64,000 nucleotides of DNA from the NCBI GenBank assembly GCA_900541395.1, contig UQJT01000005.1:39371-103370 (forward strand), written 5' to 3'. This DNA comes from an uncultured Desulfovibrio sp. Lineage in GTDB: Bacteria; Desulfobacterota; Desulfovibrionia; Desulfovibrionales; Desulfovibrionaceae. Below, piece after piece: positions 48,680 to 56,731 of this stretch. Both the position numbers and the translations under genes were made by a program. Below the pieces are notes generated by a model that was not told where the DNA came from, ran no database searches, and saw only the letters and a list, made by a program, of their open reading frames with translations. Numbering within the stretch: the stretch's first letter is position 1; the number at the start of each line of letters is the position of its first letter.

Positions 48680-49654
48680 CTACAAACAAGCCTCCCGATT
48701 CCGCGACCGAGCCGCATCCGTCAGCTCGCGCGGAGTCTGAAAGGCTGGGCCGGGTTCCACGGTCCGCACGCCCAGCACGAAGTGATCGCGCGATACTTCG
48801 CGGTATTCTCCTTCCAAATCCTCGGGGCGGGGCGCGTAGGACAAAATACGCTTGTTTCGTTCGCGGCGCGGATCGGGCAGGGGGATGGCGGAGAGCAGAC
48901 AGCGGGTATACGGGTGCAGGGGCCGGGCGAACAGTTCCTCCGTCGGGGCGCTTTCCACCAGTCGCCCCGCGTACAGCACGCCCACGCGGTCGCACAGGTA
49001 GCGGACCAGGGAAAGATCGTGGGCGATGAACAGAAAGGTGAAGCCGCGTTGCTGTTGCAGGTGCCGGAACAGGCTGATGATCTGGGCCTGGATGGACACG
49101 TCCAGCGAGGCCACGGGTTCGTCGGCCACAATAAGTTCGGGGTCGGCGGCGACAGCCCTGGCGATGGCCGCCCGCTGACGCTGACCGCCCGAAATCTCGC
49201 CGGGGAATTTGCTTTTATAGCTGACGTGCAGTCCCACTTGCTCCAGCAATTGATCGACGCGTTCGTTCAAGGCCGCTTTGGTGGGATGGAGGCGATGGAT
49301 GACAAGGGGTTCGGCGATGATGTCGCCCACGCGCATGCGGGGATTCAAAGCCGCGGCGGAGTCCTGGAATACGATCTGCATGGCGCGCTGGACATCCCGC
49401 CTGTGCCGCCGGTAGTCGCGCTTGTCCGACACCCGGCAGTTCTTGAACCATATTTCCCCCGCCGTGGGCGTATACAGGCCCATGACGGCCCGGCCCAGGG
49501 TGGACTTGCCGCTGCCCGACTCGCCCACCAGTCCGAAAATTTCGCCCCGGCGCAGGGCGAAGGATACGTCGGTCACGGCGGGCACGGTCAGCCGTTTGTT
49601 GATGCGGAAGTGCTGGCTGTAGTTGTTGACGACAAGGAGCGGGACGTCGGTCAT
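48680..49654 (-). CDS. Nik/Dpp-type ABC transporter ATP-binding protein (NikE/DppF-like)
   Basis: 324 residues. Walker A GESGSGKST, signature ISGGQRQR, Walker B LIVADEPVASLD and the H-loop FIAHDLSLVRYL are intact. The C-terminal oligopeptide/nickel-type extension (PLHPYTRCLLSAIPLPDP) is present, but the FCxxRC Fe-S/ligand motif of some DppF proteins is absent. The ATG overlaps the preceding ATPase stop as ATGA. It is the last gene of a five-gene operon that starts with the permease at 54321 and carries a NikR-type operator. Confidence 0.92.
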   Translation of the reverse strand: MTDVPLLVVNNYSQHFRINKRLTVPAVTDVSFALRRGEIFGLVGESGSGKSTLGRAVMGLYTPTAGEIWFKNCRVSDKRDYRRHRRDVQRAMQIVFQDSAAALNPRMRVGDIIAEPLVIHRLHPTKAALNERVDQLLEQVGLHVSYKSKFPGEISGGQRQRAAIARAVAADPELIVADEPVASLDVSIQAQIISLFRHLQQQRGFTFLFIAHDLSLVRYLCDRVGVLYAGRLVESAPTEELFARPLHPYTRCLLSAIPLPDPRRERNKRILSYAPRPEDLEGEYREVSRDHFVLGVRTVEPGPAFQTPRELTDAARSRNREACL

Positions 49655-50679
49655 CGCGCGGTCTCCCGGAATTCGGCGGAAAAGGGCGGTTCCACATGCG
49701 GGGCGCGCGGGTCCAGCAGCCAGGTGGCCGCGCTGTGCGTGTCGGAAATGCGGAACATGGGGGGCATTTGTTCGTAGTCGATGGCCAGCGCGTAACGGTT
49801 GCGCTCGGCAAAGGCGTCGCCGGGCGGGGGATCGAGCAGAGTGGGCGGCATGCCGGGAATGCCGCGCAGTCCGCCGCGCGTTCCGTCACGGTTCACGGCC
49901 CGCGCGGGCAACGCCTCCAGCAGGCCCCAGGTGTACGGATGGCAGGGATCGTAGAAAATATCCTCCGCCGTGCCGATCTCCACAATTTTGCCCGCGTACA
50001 TCACGGCCACGCGATCCGCCACCCGCGCCACCACGCCCAGATCGTGGGTGACCAGCACGATGCTTATGCCGCTTTGGCGTTGGATATCGCGCAGCAGGTC
50101 GAGAATGTGGGCCTGAACCGTCACGTCCAGAGCCGTGGTGGGTTCGTCGGCCAACAGGATGCGCGGGTTGAGGGCCAGGGCGATGGCCAGCACGCAACGC
50201 TGGCGCATGCCGCCGGAAAAATAGTGAGGTTGCAGTTCCATGCGCTGTTCGGGCTTGTCGATGCCGACCAGGGTCAGCAATTCCACGGCGCGTCCGCGCG
50301 CCTCCTCGCGTCCGGCGCGGGTGTGCCTGCGCACGGCTTCGGTGATTTGCCTGCCGATGGGCATGGTGGGGTTGAGCGTGGTCATGGGGTCCTGAAACAA
50401 CATGGAGAACAGCGGGCCGCGCAGTTTGCGCATGTCGCGTTCCGGACGGGACAGGATGTCCTGGCCGTCGGCCGTGACGCGGCCGCCGATCCGCGCGTGG
50501 CGGGGCAGCAGCTTCATGACCGCCCGGCACAACACGGACTTGCCGCAGCCCGATTCGCCCACCACGGCCAGAGTTTCGCCCCGGCCGAGCGTCAGCGAAA
50601 CGTCCCGCACGGCTTGTATCGTGCCTTCAGGCGTGTCGAAGTCCACAGTCAGGTGGTCCAGTTCCAGAATAGTGTCCAT
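49651..50679 (-). CDS. Nik/Dpp-type ABC transporter ATP-binding protein (NikD/DppD-like)
   Basis: 342 residues with Walker A GESGCGKSV, Q-loop region FQDPMTTLNPTM, signature FSGGMRQRC, Walker B LLADEPTTALDVTVQ and VTHDLGVVA. The C-terminal extension HPYTWGLLEALPARAV is typical of the peptide/nickel family. It pairs with the next ATPase as a heterodimer. A 96-bp gap holding two hairpins separates it from the binding-protein gene, which would allow the binding protein to be made in excess. Confidence 0.92.
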   Translation of the reverse strand: MDTILELDHLTVDFDTPEGTIQAVRDVSLTLGRGETLAVVGESGCGKSVLCRAVMKLLPRHARIGGRVTADGQDILSRPERDMRKLRGPLFSMLFQDPMTTLNPTMPIGRQITEAVRRHTRAGREEARGRAVELLTLVGIDKPEQRMELQPHYFSGGMRQRCVLAIALALNPRILLADEPTTALDVTVQAHILDLLRDIQRQSGISIVLVTHDLGVVARVADRVAVMYAGKIVEIGTAEDIFYDPCHPYTWGLLEALPARAVNRDGTRGGLRGIPGMPPTLLDPPPGDAFAERNRYALAIDYEQMPPMFRISDTHSAATWLLDPRAPHVEPPFSAEFRETAR

Positions 50680-50699
50680 AGTTTCGCCTTTGTCGCGCG

Positions 50700-50748
50700 G
50701 GCGGCCGCTCCCGCGGCCGCCGGAGCGCTTGCCGTTTTCAACGGCAAA
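50700..50748 (-). repeat. Two intercistronic hairpins between binding-protein and ATPase genes
   Basis: GCGGCCGC-TCCC-GCGGCCGC (50701-50720) and TTGCCGTT-TTC-AACGGCAA (50729-50747), both perfect stems. Such structures after a binding-protein gene commonly stabilise the upstream message. Confidence 0.6.
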
Positions 50749-50775
50749 CCGCTCTATGCCCCAGGGTCGTAAAGA

Positions 50776-52329
50776 CTAGCGCGTCAGCGTCCAGTCTTCG
50801 ATGTTCCACATGACGCCCACGGCGTGATGGCCCAGCACCCGCGAGGTGTCCAGCCCCCGCAGGCCGGGGATGCCGACATAGTTGCCGTTGAGGTAAGCCA
50901 CCAGCAGGTGGCCGGGCCGCTCGGCGTAGGCGACTTCAAAATCGCCGTAGATTTTTTTGCGTTCGGCCGGGTCCTCGGTGGTACGGCCCTGTTTGAGCAG
51001 TTCGTCCACCTTGGGATCGGAATAGGCCATAGTATTGTCGCTGGCGCCGGTGACAAAGTCCTTGTATACGCCGTCCGGGTCGAATTCGGCGGCGAACCCG
51101 GCCAAAAAGCCGTTGTATCCGGCATTCCAGTCGAATTTTGTGACCAGGGCGATCTTCATGTCCACCCCGGCCTTTTTCAACTGGCGGGCCAGAACGTTGG
51201 CGATGTCCACGCGTTCTTCCTCATAGTCGCGCACCTGGATGGTGAACGAGAACTTTTGGCCGTCGCGCTCGTAGATGCCGTCGTCGCCTTTTTTCCAGCC
51301 CAGCTTGTCCATTTCCCGCGCGAACGCGTCCAGGTCGTAAGAGTACATGTCCGCCGCCTGATTGCCGCCAAAGGCGTTCATCTGGATCGGGCTCCAGGCG
51401 GGAAAGCCCTGGCCGTTCAATACGCTGTCGACGATGGCGTCCTTATCCACGGCGTAGTTCAACACGCCGATGGAATCGGCGTTCTTTTTCCAGAAGTCGG
51501 TGTTGAAGTTCATGGACACCGAGCGATAATCCGCCGTCCGGAAGTCGATGTTGCGGAAATTGTCGTCGCCGCGAAAGGTGTCGGCATACTTGGCGTTGAG
51601 CCAGGCCAAATCCGCCTCGCCGGACCGGAGCATCAGGGCCTTGGTGCTTTCCACGGCCACGGTCTTGTAGACTATGCGTTTGATGCTCGGCACTTTGCCG
51701 TAATAGTCCGCGTTGCGTTCCAGCACGATCATGCCTCCGGCCGTGTCCCAGTCCACAAACTTGTAACGGCCGGTGCCCATCGGCTTTTGATTGGCCGGGG
51801 CGGTGTTGATGTCCCGGCCCGCAAACAGGTGCCTGGGCAGGATGCCGATGGTGAAGTTGTCCAGCATGGCGGCGTTGGGCTGCGACAGGGTGAAGACCAC
51901 CGTACGGGCGTCGGGCGCGGCAATCGAGGTGATGTCCTGATAATTGCTGGTGATGGACGAGGCCAGATTTTTGTCTTTGGTCAGCGCGTCGTAGGTGAAA
52001 ACCACGTCCTCGGCGGTGAACGGCTTGCCGTCGTGCCATGTTACGCCTTCGCGCAGAGTGAAGGTGTAGGTGTTGGTCGGACGATCAAAACTGCAGCTTT
52101 CGGCCAGATCCGGCACCGGGGCGCCCTTGGCGTCGTATTTCATGAGTCCGGAGAAAATGATGGTGGGCAGTTCCTGATGGTTGTTGAGCAGGGGATTGAT
52201 GGTATCCTCGTTTTCCCCGGCATACACCAGGGTGTCGGACAGGTCGTCGGCGTGGGCGGACAGGCCGGGCAGACACAGAACCAGGGCCGACAGAACGGCG
52301 CGGAGGACCAGGCGGTGGATGTTTTTCAC
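50776..52329 (-). CDS. Nickel/peptide ABC transporter substrate-binding protein (NikA/DppA family)
   Basis: 517 residues, GTG start with AAGGAG upstream. The Sec signal is MKNIHRLVLRAVLSALVLCL with AHA cleavage and no lipobox Cys, so the protein is a free periplasmic one. SBP_bac_5 features are NPLLNNHQELPTIIFSGLMKYD, LREGVTWHDGKPFTAEDVVFTYD and MGTGRYKFVDWD. Family members bind peptides, opines or metal chelates; the NikR-like operator in front of the operon favours a nickel chelate. Deltaproteobacterial hydrogenases require nickel, which fits the lifestyle. Confidence 0.9.
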   Translation of the reverse strand: MKNIHRLVLRAVLSALVLCLPGLSAHADDLSDTLVYAGENEDTINPLLNNHQELPTIIFSGLMKYDAKGAPVPDLAESCSFDRPTNTYTFTLREGVTWHDGKPFTAEDVVFTYDALTKDKNLASSITSNYQDITSIAAPDARTVVFTLSQPNAAMLDNFTIGILPRHLFAGRDINTAPANQKPMGTGRYKFVDWDTAGGMIVLERNADYYGKVPSIKRIVYKTVAVESTKALMLRSGEADLAWLNAKYADTFRGDDNFRNIDFRTADYRSVSMNFNTDFWKKNADSIGVLNYAVDKDAIVDSVLNGQGFPAWSPIQMNAFGGNQAADMYSYDLDAFAREMDKLGWKKGDDGIYERDGQKFSFTIQVRDYEEERVDIANVLARQLKKAGVDMKIALVTKFDWNAGYNGFLAGFAAEFDPDGVYKDFVTGASDNTMAYSDPKVDELLKQGRTTEDPAERKKIYGDFEVAYAERPGHLLVAYLNGNYVGIPGLRGLDTSRVLGHHAVGVMWNIEDWTLTR

Positions 52330-52381
52330 GAGTTTCTCCTTGGAAGGCGGACGGCTGAGGGTGAACGGCTCGGGACGGCTG

Positions 52382-53272
52382 TCAGAGTTGACTCGGAGCC
52401 TTGGTGTTGGCGGCGCGTAAATGGTGGCCGACAGCCGTGATGCTGAGCAGGGTGGCCACCAGAAAAACGCCGGGGATGACGATGACCCACCAGGAGTTGA
52501 GCAGCAGGGCGCGGTCGGCCAGGGCCAGCATGCTGCCCCAGGACAGTTCGTCCACCGGCAGGCCCAGGCCGAGGAAGCTCAGGGTCGATTCCATAGCCAT
52601 GCTGGTGGCGATGCTGGAAACCACCACGAACATGATGGCCGATACAACATTGGGGATAAGATGGCGGCGGGCGATCCAGCCGAAGCTGCCTCCCATGCTG
52701 CGCGAGGCCAAAATATATTCGCTGTTGCGTATCTGCCGCACCTCGCCGCGTACGATGCGGGCCAGGGCGAACCAGCCGGTGACTCCGATCACCAGTGAAA
52801 TGGTCAGAGGATTTTGGCGCCCCATGAGGGACAGGACGAGCATCAGGGCCAGCAGCGTCGGCACGCTCTGCATCAGCTCCACGGCCCGCATCAGGGCGCT
52901 GTCCGCGGGGCCGGAGGCCATGCCGGACAGGCAGCCGTATGCCACGCCGATGACGGTGATGACGGCGGCGCTGGTCAGGCCGATAAACAGGGATGCCCGG
53001 CCTCCATGCCAGATGATGGCGAAGATGTCCCGCCCCAGCGAGTCCGTGCCGAACCAGAATTCGCCGTTGGGGGGCTGATTCAGGCTGCCCAGGTGGAAAT
53101 CCGCCGGATCGTGAGCCATGAACAGGGGGATAAGAATGCAGCCCAGCGCCACGGCGGCGAACACCAGCAGGGCCGCGACGGGTTTGCCGCGCATTCGTTC
53201 CCGTCGGCCGCCGGAGCGCGTTTGCGGGCGGTGCTTGCGGTATCCGGCCCCGACCGGAGTAAAATCGCTCAT
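52382..53272 (-). CDS. Nik/Dpp-type ABC transporter permease (NikC/DppC-like)
   Basis: 296 residues with the N-terminal OppC-type helix (VAALLVFAAVALGCILIPLF), the GTDSLGRDIFAIIWHGGRASL motif typical of this subunit, five to six membrane segments, and the EAA loop around EYILASRSMGGS...IARRHLIPN. ATG 53272 overlaps the stop of the other permease as ATGA. The open frame runs on upstream but overlaps that gene, so it is not used. Confidence 0.92.
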   Translation of the reverse strand: MSDFTPVGAGYRKHRPQTRSGGRRERMRGKPVAALLVFAAVALGCILIPLFMAHDPADFHLGSLNQPPNGEFWFGTDSLGRDIFAIIWHGGRASLFIGLTSAAVITVIGVAYGCLSGMASGPADSALMRAVELMQSVPTLLALMLVLSLMGRQNPLTISLVIGVTGWFALARIVRGEVRQIRNSEYILASRSMGGSFGWIARRHLIPNVVSAIMFVVVSSIATSMAMESTLSFLGLGLPVDELSWGSMLALADRALLLNSWWVIVIPGVFLVATLLSITAVGHHLRAANTKAPSQL

Positions 53273-54321
53273 TCCCGGCCTCCCTCCGACGCTTTCATGC
53301 GGGGGTCGATGATTTCGTTTATGGCCTGGGCCGCCAGGCTGCTGAGCATGACCAGAGCCCCGGTGATCAGGACCATGAGCATAAGCAGATTGTAGTCGTG
53401 GTATTTGGCGCTGGACACCGACAACAACCCTATGCCCGGGTAATTGAAGACCGCTTCGGCCACATAGGTGCCGCTGAGCACGTGGGGAACGGAGACGGCC
53501 ATGATCCCGACTATGGTGGGCAGCACGTTGCGCAGACAGTGGCCCGTCAGCACCCGTGTCCGGCCCAGGCCCTTGGCTCTGGCCAGCGAAACATAGTCGC
53601 GCCGCACCTCGTCCAGCAGTTTGTTGCGGATCATGTAGGCGTAGTACCACAGGTGGCCGGCCACCATGACGATCAGGGGCAGGATCAGATGACGCAGGCG
53701 ATCGCCCCAATCGCCCGCCTTGCCTATGCCGTAGGCTCCGCTGCCGGGCAGCCATTTCAGATTGACGCTGAATATCAGCACCAGGAGCACCCCCAGCCAG
53801 AAGGCCGGGGTGTAAAAAGCGACCGTGCCCAGGCGGCGCAACAGGCGGTCGGGCCAGGCATCCTCGAAACGGGCGCAGATCAGGGCCACGCCCACGGCCA
53901 GAATAAACACCAGGGCGTAGGCCAGGCCGCCCAGAATCAGCGTATTGCCGATCAGCGGCGATACCACGTCCAGGACGGGGCGCTTGTATTTGAGGGAAAT
54001 GCCGAAGTCGCCCCGGACGACATTGCCCAACCATGCGCCGTATTGGCGTCGGATGGGGCCGTCCAGACCCAGGCGGTGGCGGGCTGCCTCCAGTTCGGCG
54101 GGCGACATGGAGGCCATGGCGTCGCCGTAGAACGATTGCAGGGGATCGCCCGGCGTCAGGCGCGAAACGTAGAACACGACGACGGACAGCGCGAACAGCA
54201 TGACCACGAAGAGCAGCGCCTTGCGGGCGAGTGAAGCGAGCAGGCGGCCGACGGCACTGCCGAAAGAGGGCTTTGCTGTGTCGGAACCGGACAAAACCGG
54301 GGTGTGGCGGTGCATGTTCAT
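53269..54321 (-). CDS. Nik/Dpp-type ABC transporter permease (NikB/DppB-like)
   Basis: 350 residues with the family pattern VVVFYVSRLTPGDPLQSFYG, GLDGPIRRQYGAWLGNVVRGDFGISL, six hydrophobic segments, the EAA motif DYVSLARAKGLGRTRVL and NYPGIGLLSV. It is the first gene of the five-gene operon. No Shine-Dalgarno sequence is visible before ATG 54321 (the upstream bases are CGTCCTCC), which is unusual here. About 25 bp further upstream stands a perfect GTGTTAC-N13-GTAACAC inverted repeat. Confidence 0.92.
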   Translation of the reverse strand: MNMHRHTPVLSGSDTAKPSFGSAVGRLLASLARKALLFVVMLFALSVVVFYVSRLTPGDPLQSFYGDAMASMSPAELEAARHRLGLDGPIRRQYGAWLGNVVRGDFGISLKYKRPVLDVVSPLIGNTLILGGLAYALVFILAVGVALICARFEDAWPDRLLRRLGTVAFYTPAFWLGVLLVLIFSVNLKWLPGSGAYGIGKAGDWGDRLRHLILPLIVMVAGHLWYYAYMIRNKLLDEVRRDYVSLARAKGLGRTRVLTGHCLRNVLPTIVGIMAVSVPHVLSGTYVAEAVFNYPGIGLLSVSSAKYHDYNLLMLMVLITGALVMLSSLAAQAINEIIDPRMKASEGGRE

Positions 54322-54345
54322 GGAGGACGGTCGTTTATTTTTTTT

Positions 54346-54374
54346 GGTGTTACTAATTTGAAAAACGTAACACC
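54346..54374 (-). promoter_or_regulatory. NikR-type operator
   Basis: GGTGTTAC, 13 nt, GTAACACC: a perfect 8-bp inverted repeat 25 bp before the permease start. It matches the comparative-genomics NikR signal for deltaproteobacteria, GTGTTAC-N13/14-GTAACAC, as I recall it. NikR represses nickel uptake when nickel is sufficient. Confidence 0.7.
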
Positions 54375-54650
54375 ATGTCTAGCTGGAAGCGAAGAGGGTG
54401 TCAACGAGGGCGAGCGAGAATATCAGGCCGGAGCGTGATAAGCTTGTTTTTAAGGGCGGATCGGGCGTTCCGAAACGGCAGGGGAGACGCCTTGCGCGCG
54501 CAGATGCGGCGCGAAGCGTTGCGGTTGACGCCCCCGCCGGGTTGCCCTCGCGGGTATCCCCTGATAGAATTCAGGAACAAGCAAGAGATATCTGCGTCGG
54601 GCGCCAAACCGGCCGCCCGGCGAACACATCATCTGTAAGGGGTCTGCCCT
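54375..54650. other. Rest of the divergent intergenic region between the nik/dpp-type operon and the HD protein gene
   Basis: With the operator this makes a 329-bp gap. No gene or clear promoter was seen. A short AAGGGG lies before the HD gene. Confidence 0.45.
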
Positions 54651-55988
54651 ATGCCCACCAAAGAAGCGACATCCCTGTGCAAAACCGTTTTGCGCAACGG
54701 ATACGACGCCTACATCGTCAACGCGCCGTTGCAAACGGCGCTGCATGAAAAACTCGGCATCAACGAACTGGACATCGCCTGCGAACCCGATTTTGAAACC
54801 CTGAGCAAGTTGTTCCCCAATCTGGAGCGCGGGGTCGAAGAAGAGGTCATCGCCACCTGGAAAAGCGAAGAGACGGGCATCCTGTACCGCTTCTATCCCA
54901 CCGACGTCAGCGATTCGTCCCATCCCGAGCTGACTCTGACCCGGGTTACCCCGCATATTCTCGAAGTGCTGCATCACGCGGCGCCGGATCAGTACGCGGC
55001 GGTGATGCGTGTGGCCGAATTCATCAATTCGGACAAAGTCATCGAAGACGTGGCCTGCGGCACCATACGCCTGGGGGGCATTCCCGAACTGACTTTACGC
55101 CGCAATTACCTGCTTGGCATTCGCGCTCTGCGCATGGCGGCCAACTACGACCTGCCCGTGGAGTCCGGCACTTGGGTGGCCATCGTCCAGGCCGCGAGCC
55201 GCATCGCGGACTATGTGCCTCCGCACGAATTCGTGGCCGAATGGCGCCGGGTGGCGGCGGAGAATATGTGGCGATTCATCCAACTGCTGGCCGACGCCTC
55301 CATTCTTCATCGGCTGATCCCCGAAGTGGCCGCCCTGGCCAGCCTGAGCCAGAACAAGGGCAAGAATGTCGACGACGAACAAAGCGTGTTCCAGCATACT
55401 ATAGACTGCATGCGCTATTATCCTGAAGAGCGCCTGCACCACGACTGGATAGGCGTGGTGGCCGTGTTCTTCCATGATGTCGGCAAGTTGTACACGGCCC
55501 AGCGCGTCGGAGCCCGCTGGACCTTCTATCAGCAGCACCGGGTGGGGGCCAAGGTAACCCGCAAAATTTTGCGCCGCCTGCATTTCAATCCCGAAGACAT
55601 CGACACCATCTGCGGCGTGGTGCGCAATCAGTTGCGCTTCCAGTCCATGATGACCGACCGAGGCATACGGCGTTTTCTCGAACTGCCGGACACCGATCGC
55701 CTTATCGAGCTGGCGCGGGCCAACATCAAGGCCCAGCAGGACGGCAACTACACCAATTTCAACCACAATCTCAAATATCTGGAACGGGGCGAAACGCCGC
55801 TGGAAATGCTGGAACCTCTGCTTAACGGCAACGAGATTATGGAGTATACGGGCCTGCCGCAGGGGCCGGAAGTGGGCGTGCTGCGCTCGGCCCTGCTCGA
55901 CGCTCAGATTCGTGGAGAAGTGACGGATACGAGCGCTGCCGTGGCCTTTGTGCGGGCATACGTATCCAAGATGAAACAAATTGACTGA
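54651..55988 (+). CDS. HD-domain protein with degenerate CCA-nucleotidyltransferase-like N-terminus
   Basis: 445 residues. The layout follows class II tRNA nucleotidyltransferase/poly(A) polymerase plus HD: a head domain, a neck (YLLGIRALRMAANYDLPVE), then HD with FQHTIDCMRYY, VAVFFHDVGKLYT, QHRVGAKVTRKIL and GVVRNQLRFQSM. In the head the catalytic loop is altered: the GG..RD..L of active enzymes reads IVNAPLQTAL and the DxD reads E39-L-D41 (NELDIACEPD). So the nucleotidyltransferase is probably inactive or changed, while the HD metal site looks intact. AAGGGG lies upstream. It may be a phosphohydrolase acting on RNA ends. Confidence 0.75.
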   Translation: MPTKEATSLCKTVLRNGYDAYIVNAPLQTALHEKLGINELDIACEPDFETLSKLFPNLERGVEEEVIATWKSEETGILYRFYPTDVSDSSHPELTLTRVTPHILEVLHHAAPDQYAAVMRVAEFINSDKVIEDVACGTIRLGGIPELTLRRNYLLGIRALRMAANYDLPVESGTWVAIVQAASRIADYVPPHEFVAEWRRVAAENMWRFIQLLADASILHRLIPEVAALASLSQNKGKNVDDEQSVFQHTIDCMRYYPEERLHHDWIGVVAVFFHDVGKLYTAQRVGARWTFYQQHRVGAKVTRKILRRLHFNPEDIDTICGVVRNQLRFQSMMTDRGIRRFLELPDTDRLIELARANIKAQQDGNYTNFNHNLKYLERGETPLEMLEPLLNGNEIMEYTGLPQGPEVGVLRSALLDAQIRGEVTDTSAAVAFVRAYVSKMKQID

Positions 55989-56159
55989 CAGGAGAAACGA
56001 CGTCCGTGATCGCCGACCCCCGTCGGCGGCCTGAAAAACGCGGGCAGGCGCAGCTTGGCTTTGCCGCCGACCAAGCGTTTTTATGCCGTTCCGCCCGGAG
56101 GCCCTGCCGCCGTCGGCGGCAGCGAGGAACAGCGCCGTTTCTGAAATCGGAACTTCATT

Positions 56160-56200
56160 CGAAAAAACGCCTCCCGGGCTTGGCTTGGGAGGCGTTTTTC
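56160..56200. terminator. Bidirectional intrinsic terminator
   Basis: AAAAAACGCCTCCC pairs with GGGAGGCGTTTTT around an 11-nt loop, giving T-runs on both strands. It lies between the convergent HD-protein and Nudix genes. Confidence 0.85.
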
Positions 56201-56213
56201 GTATGTTGTCGTT

Positions 56214-56630
56214 TCAGCTTTGCGAAAAACGGGCCACAATAGCCCGGATGATGGCCGCGTCCGCCGGGCAGAAGGCATAGTTCGGCAACTCTTCGGCGCG
56301 TACCCAGCGCAGGTCCGCGTGTTCCAGTTGCTGCGGGTCGCCTTGAGCAATAACGGCCTGAAACAGGGTCAGGTGAACCGTAATGTCCGGGTAGGCGTGG
56401 GTTGTCTCCATGAACGCCTCGCCCACTTGAAGCGTGACGGCGAGTTCTTCCCGGCATTCACGGATCAGGGCCTGGGTCGGGTTTTCTCCCGCTTCCACCT
56501 TGCCGCCCGCGAATTCCCAGAGCAGGCCGCGCGCCTTGTGCGCCGGGCGTTGACAAATCAGAAAGTCGTCGCCTCTGCGGATCAGGGCCGCTACCACTTC
56601 GATCGCGTTTGTCGTTTGTTTTGGGCTCAT
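56214..56630 (-). CDS. Nudix hydrolase, MutT-type
   Basis: 138 residues. The Nudix box is complete: GGKVEAGENPTQALIRECREEL fits G-x5-E-x7-REUxEExGU, with GLLWEFAG before it as in MutT/CTP pyrophosphohydrolases. MutT-type enzymes clear 8-oxo-dGTP; other NTPs are possible. It lies about 100 bp downstream of cobyrinate diamide synthase on the same strand, a neighbourhood also seen beside dsr genes in Desulfovibrio. Confidence 0.88.
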   Translation of the reverse strand: MSPKQTTNAIEVVAALIRRGDDFLICQRPAHKARGLLWEFAGGKVEAGENPTQALIRECREELAVTLQVGEAFMETTHAYPDITVHLTLFQAVIAQGDPQQLEHADLRWVRAEELPNYAFCPADAAIIRAIVARFSQS

Positions 56631-56731
56631 ATCGTCTCAGACGGGGTCCGTGTTTTTCGGGAGGGCGAGGGGCCTTGGTCGGATGGCGCGGGGACTTTCC
56701 GGCGCTGCCGGGAATGCCGCCCCGGCGGGGA

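Noticed and set aside
48680..54321. Plain dipeptide transporter annotation
   Set aside because: Sequence cannot exclude it, but the perfect NikR-type operator makes nickel uptake the better explanation.
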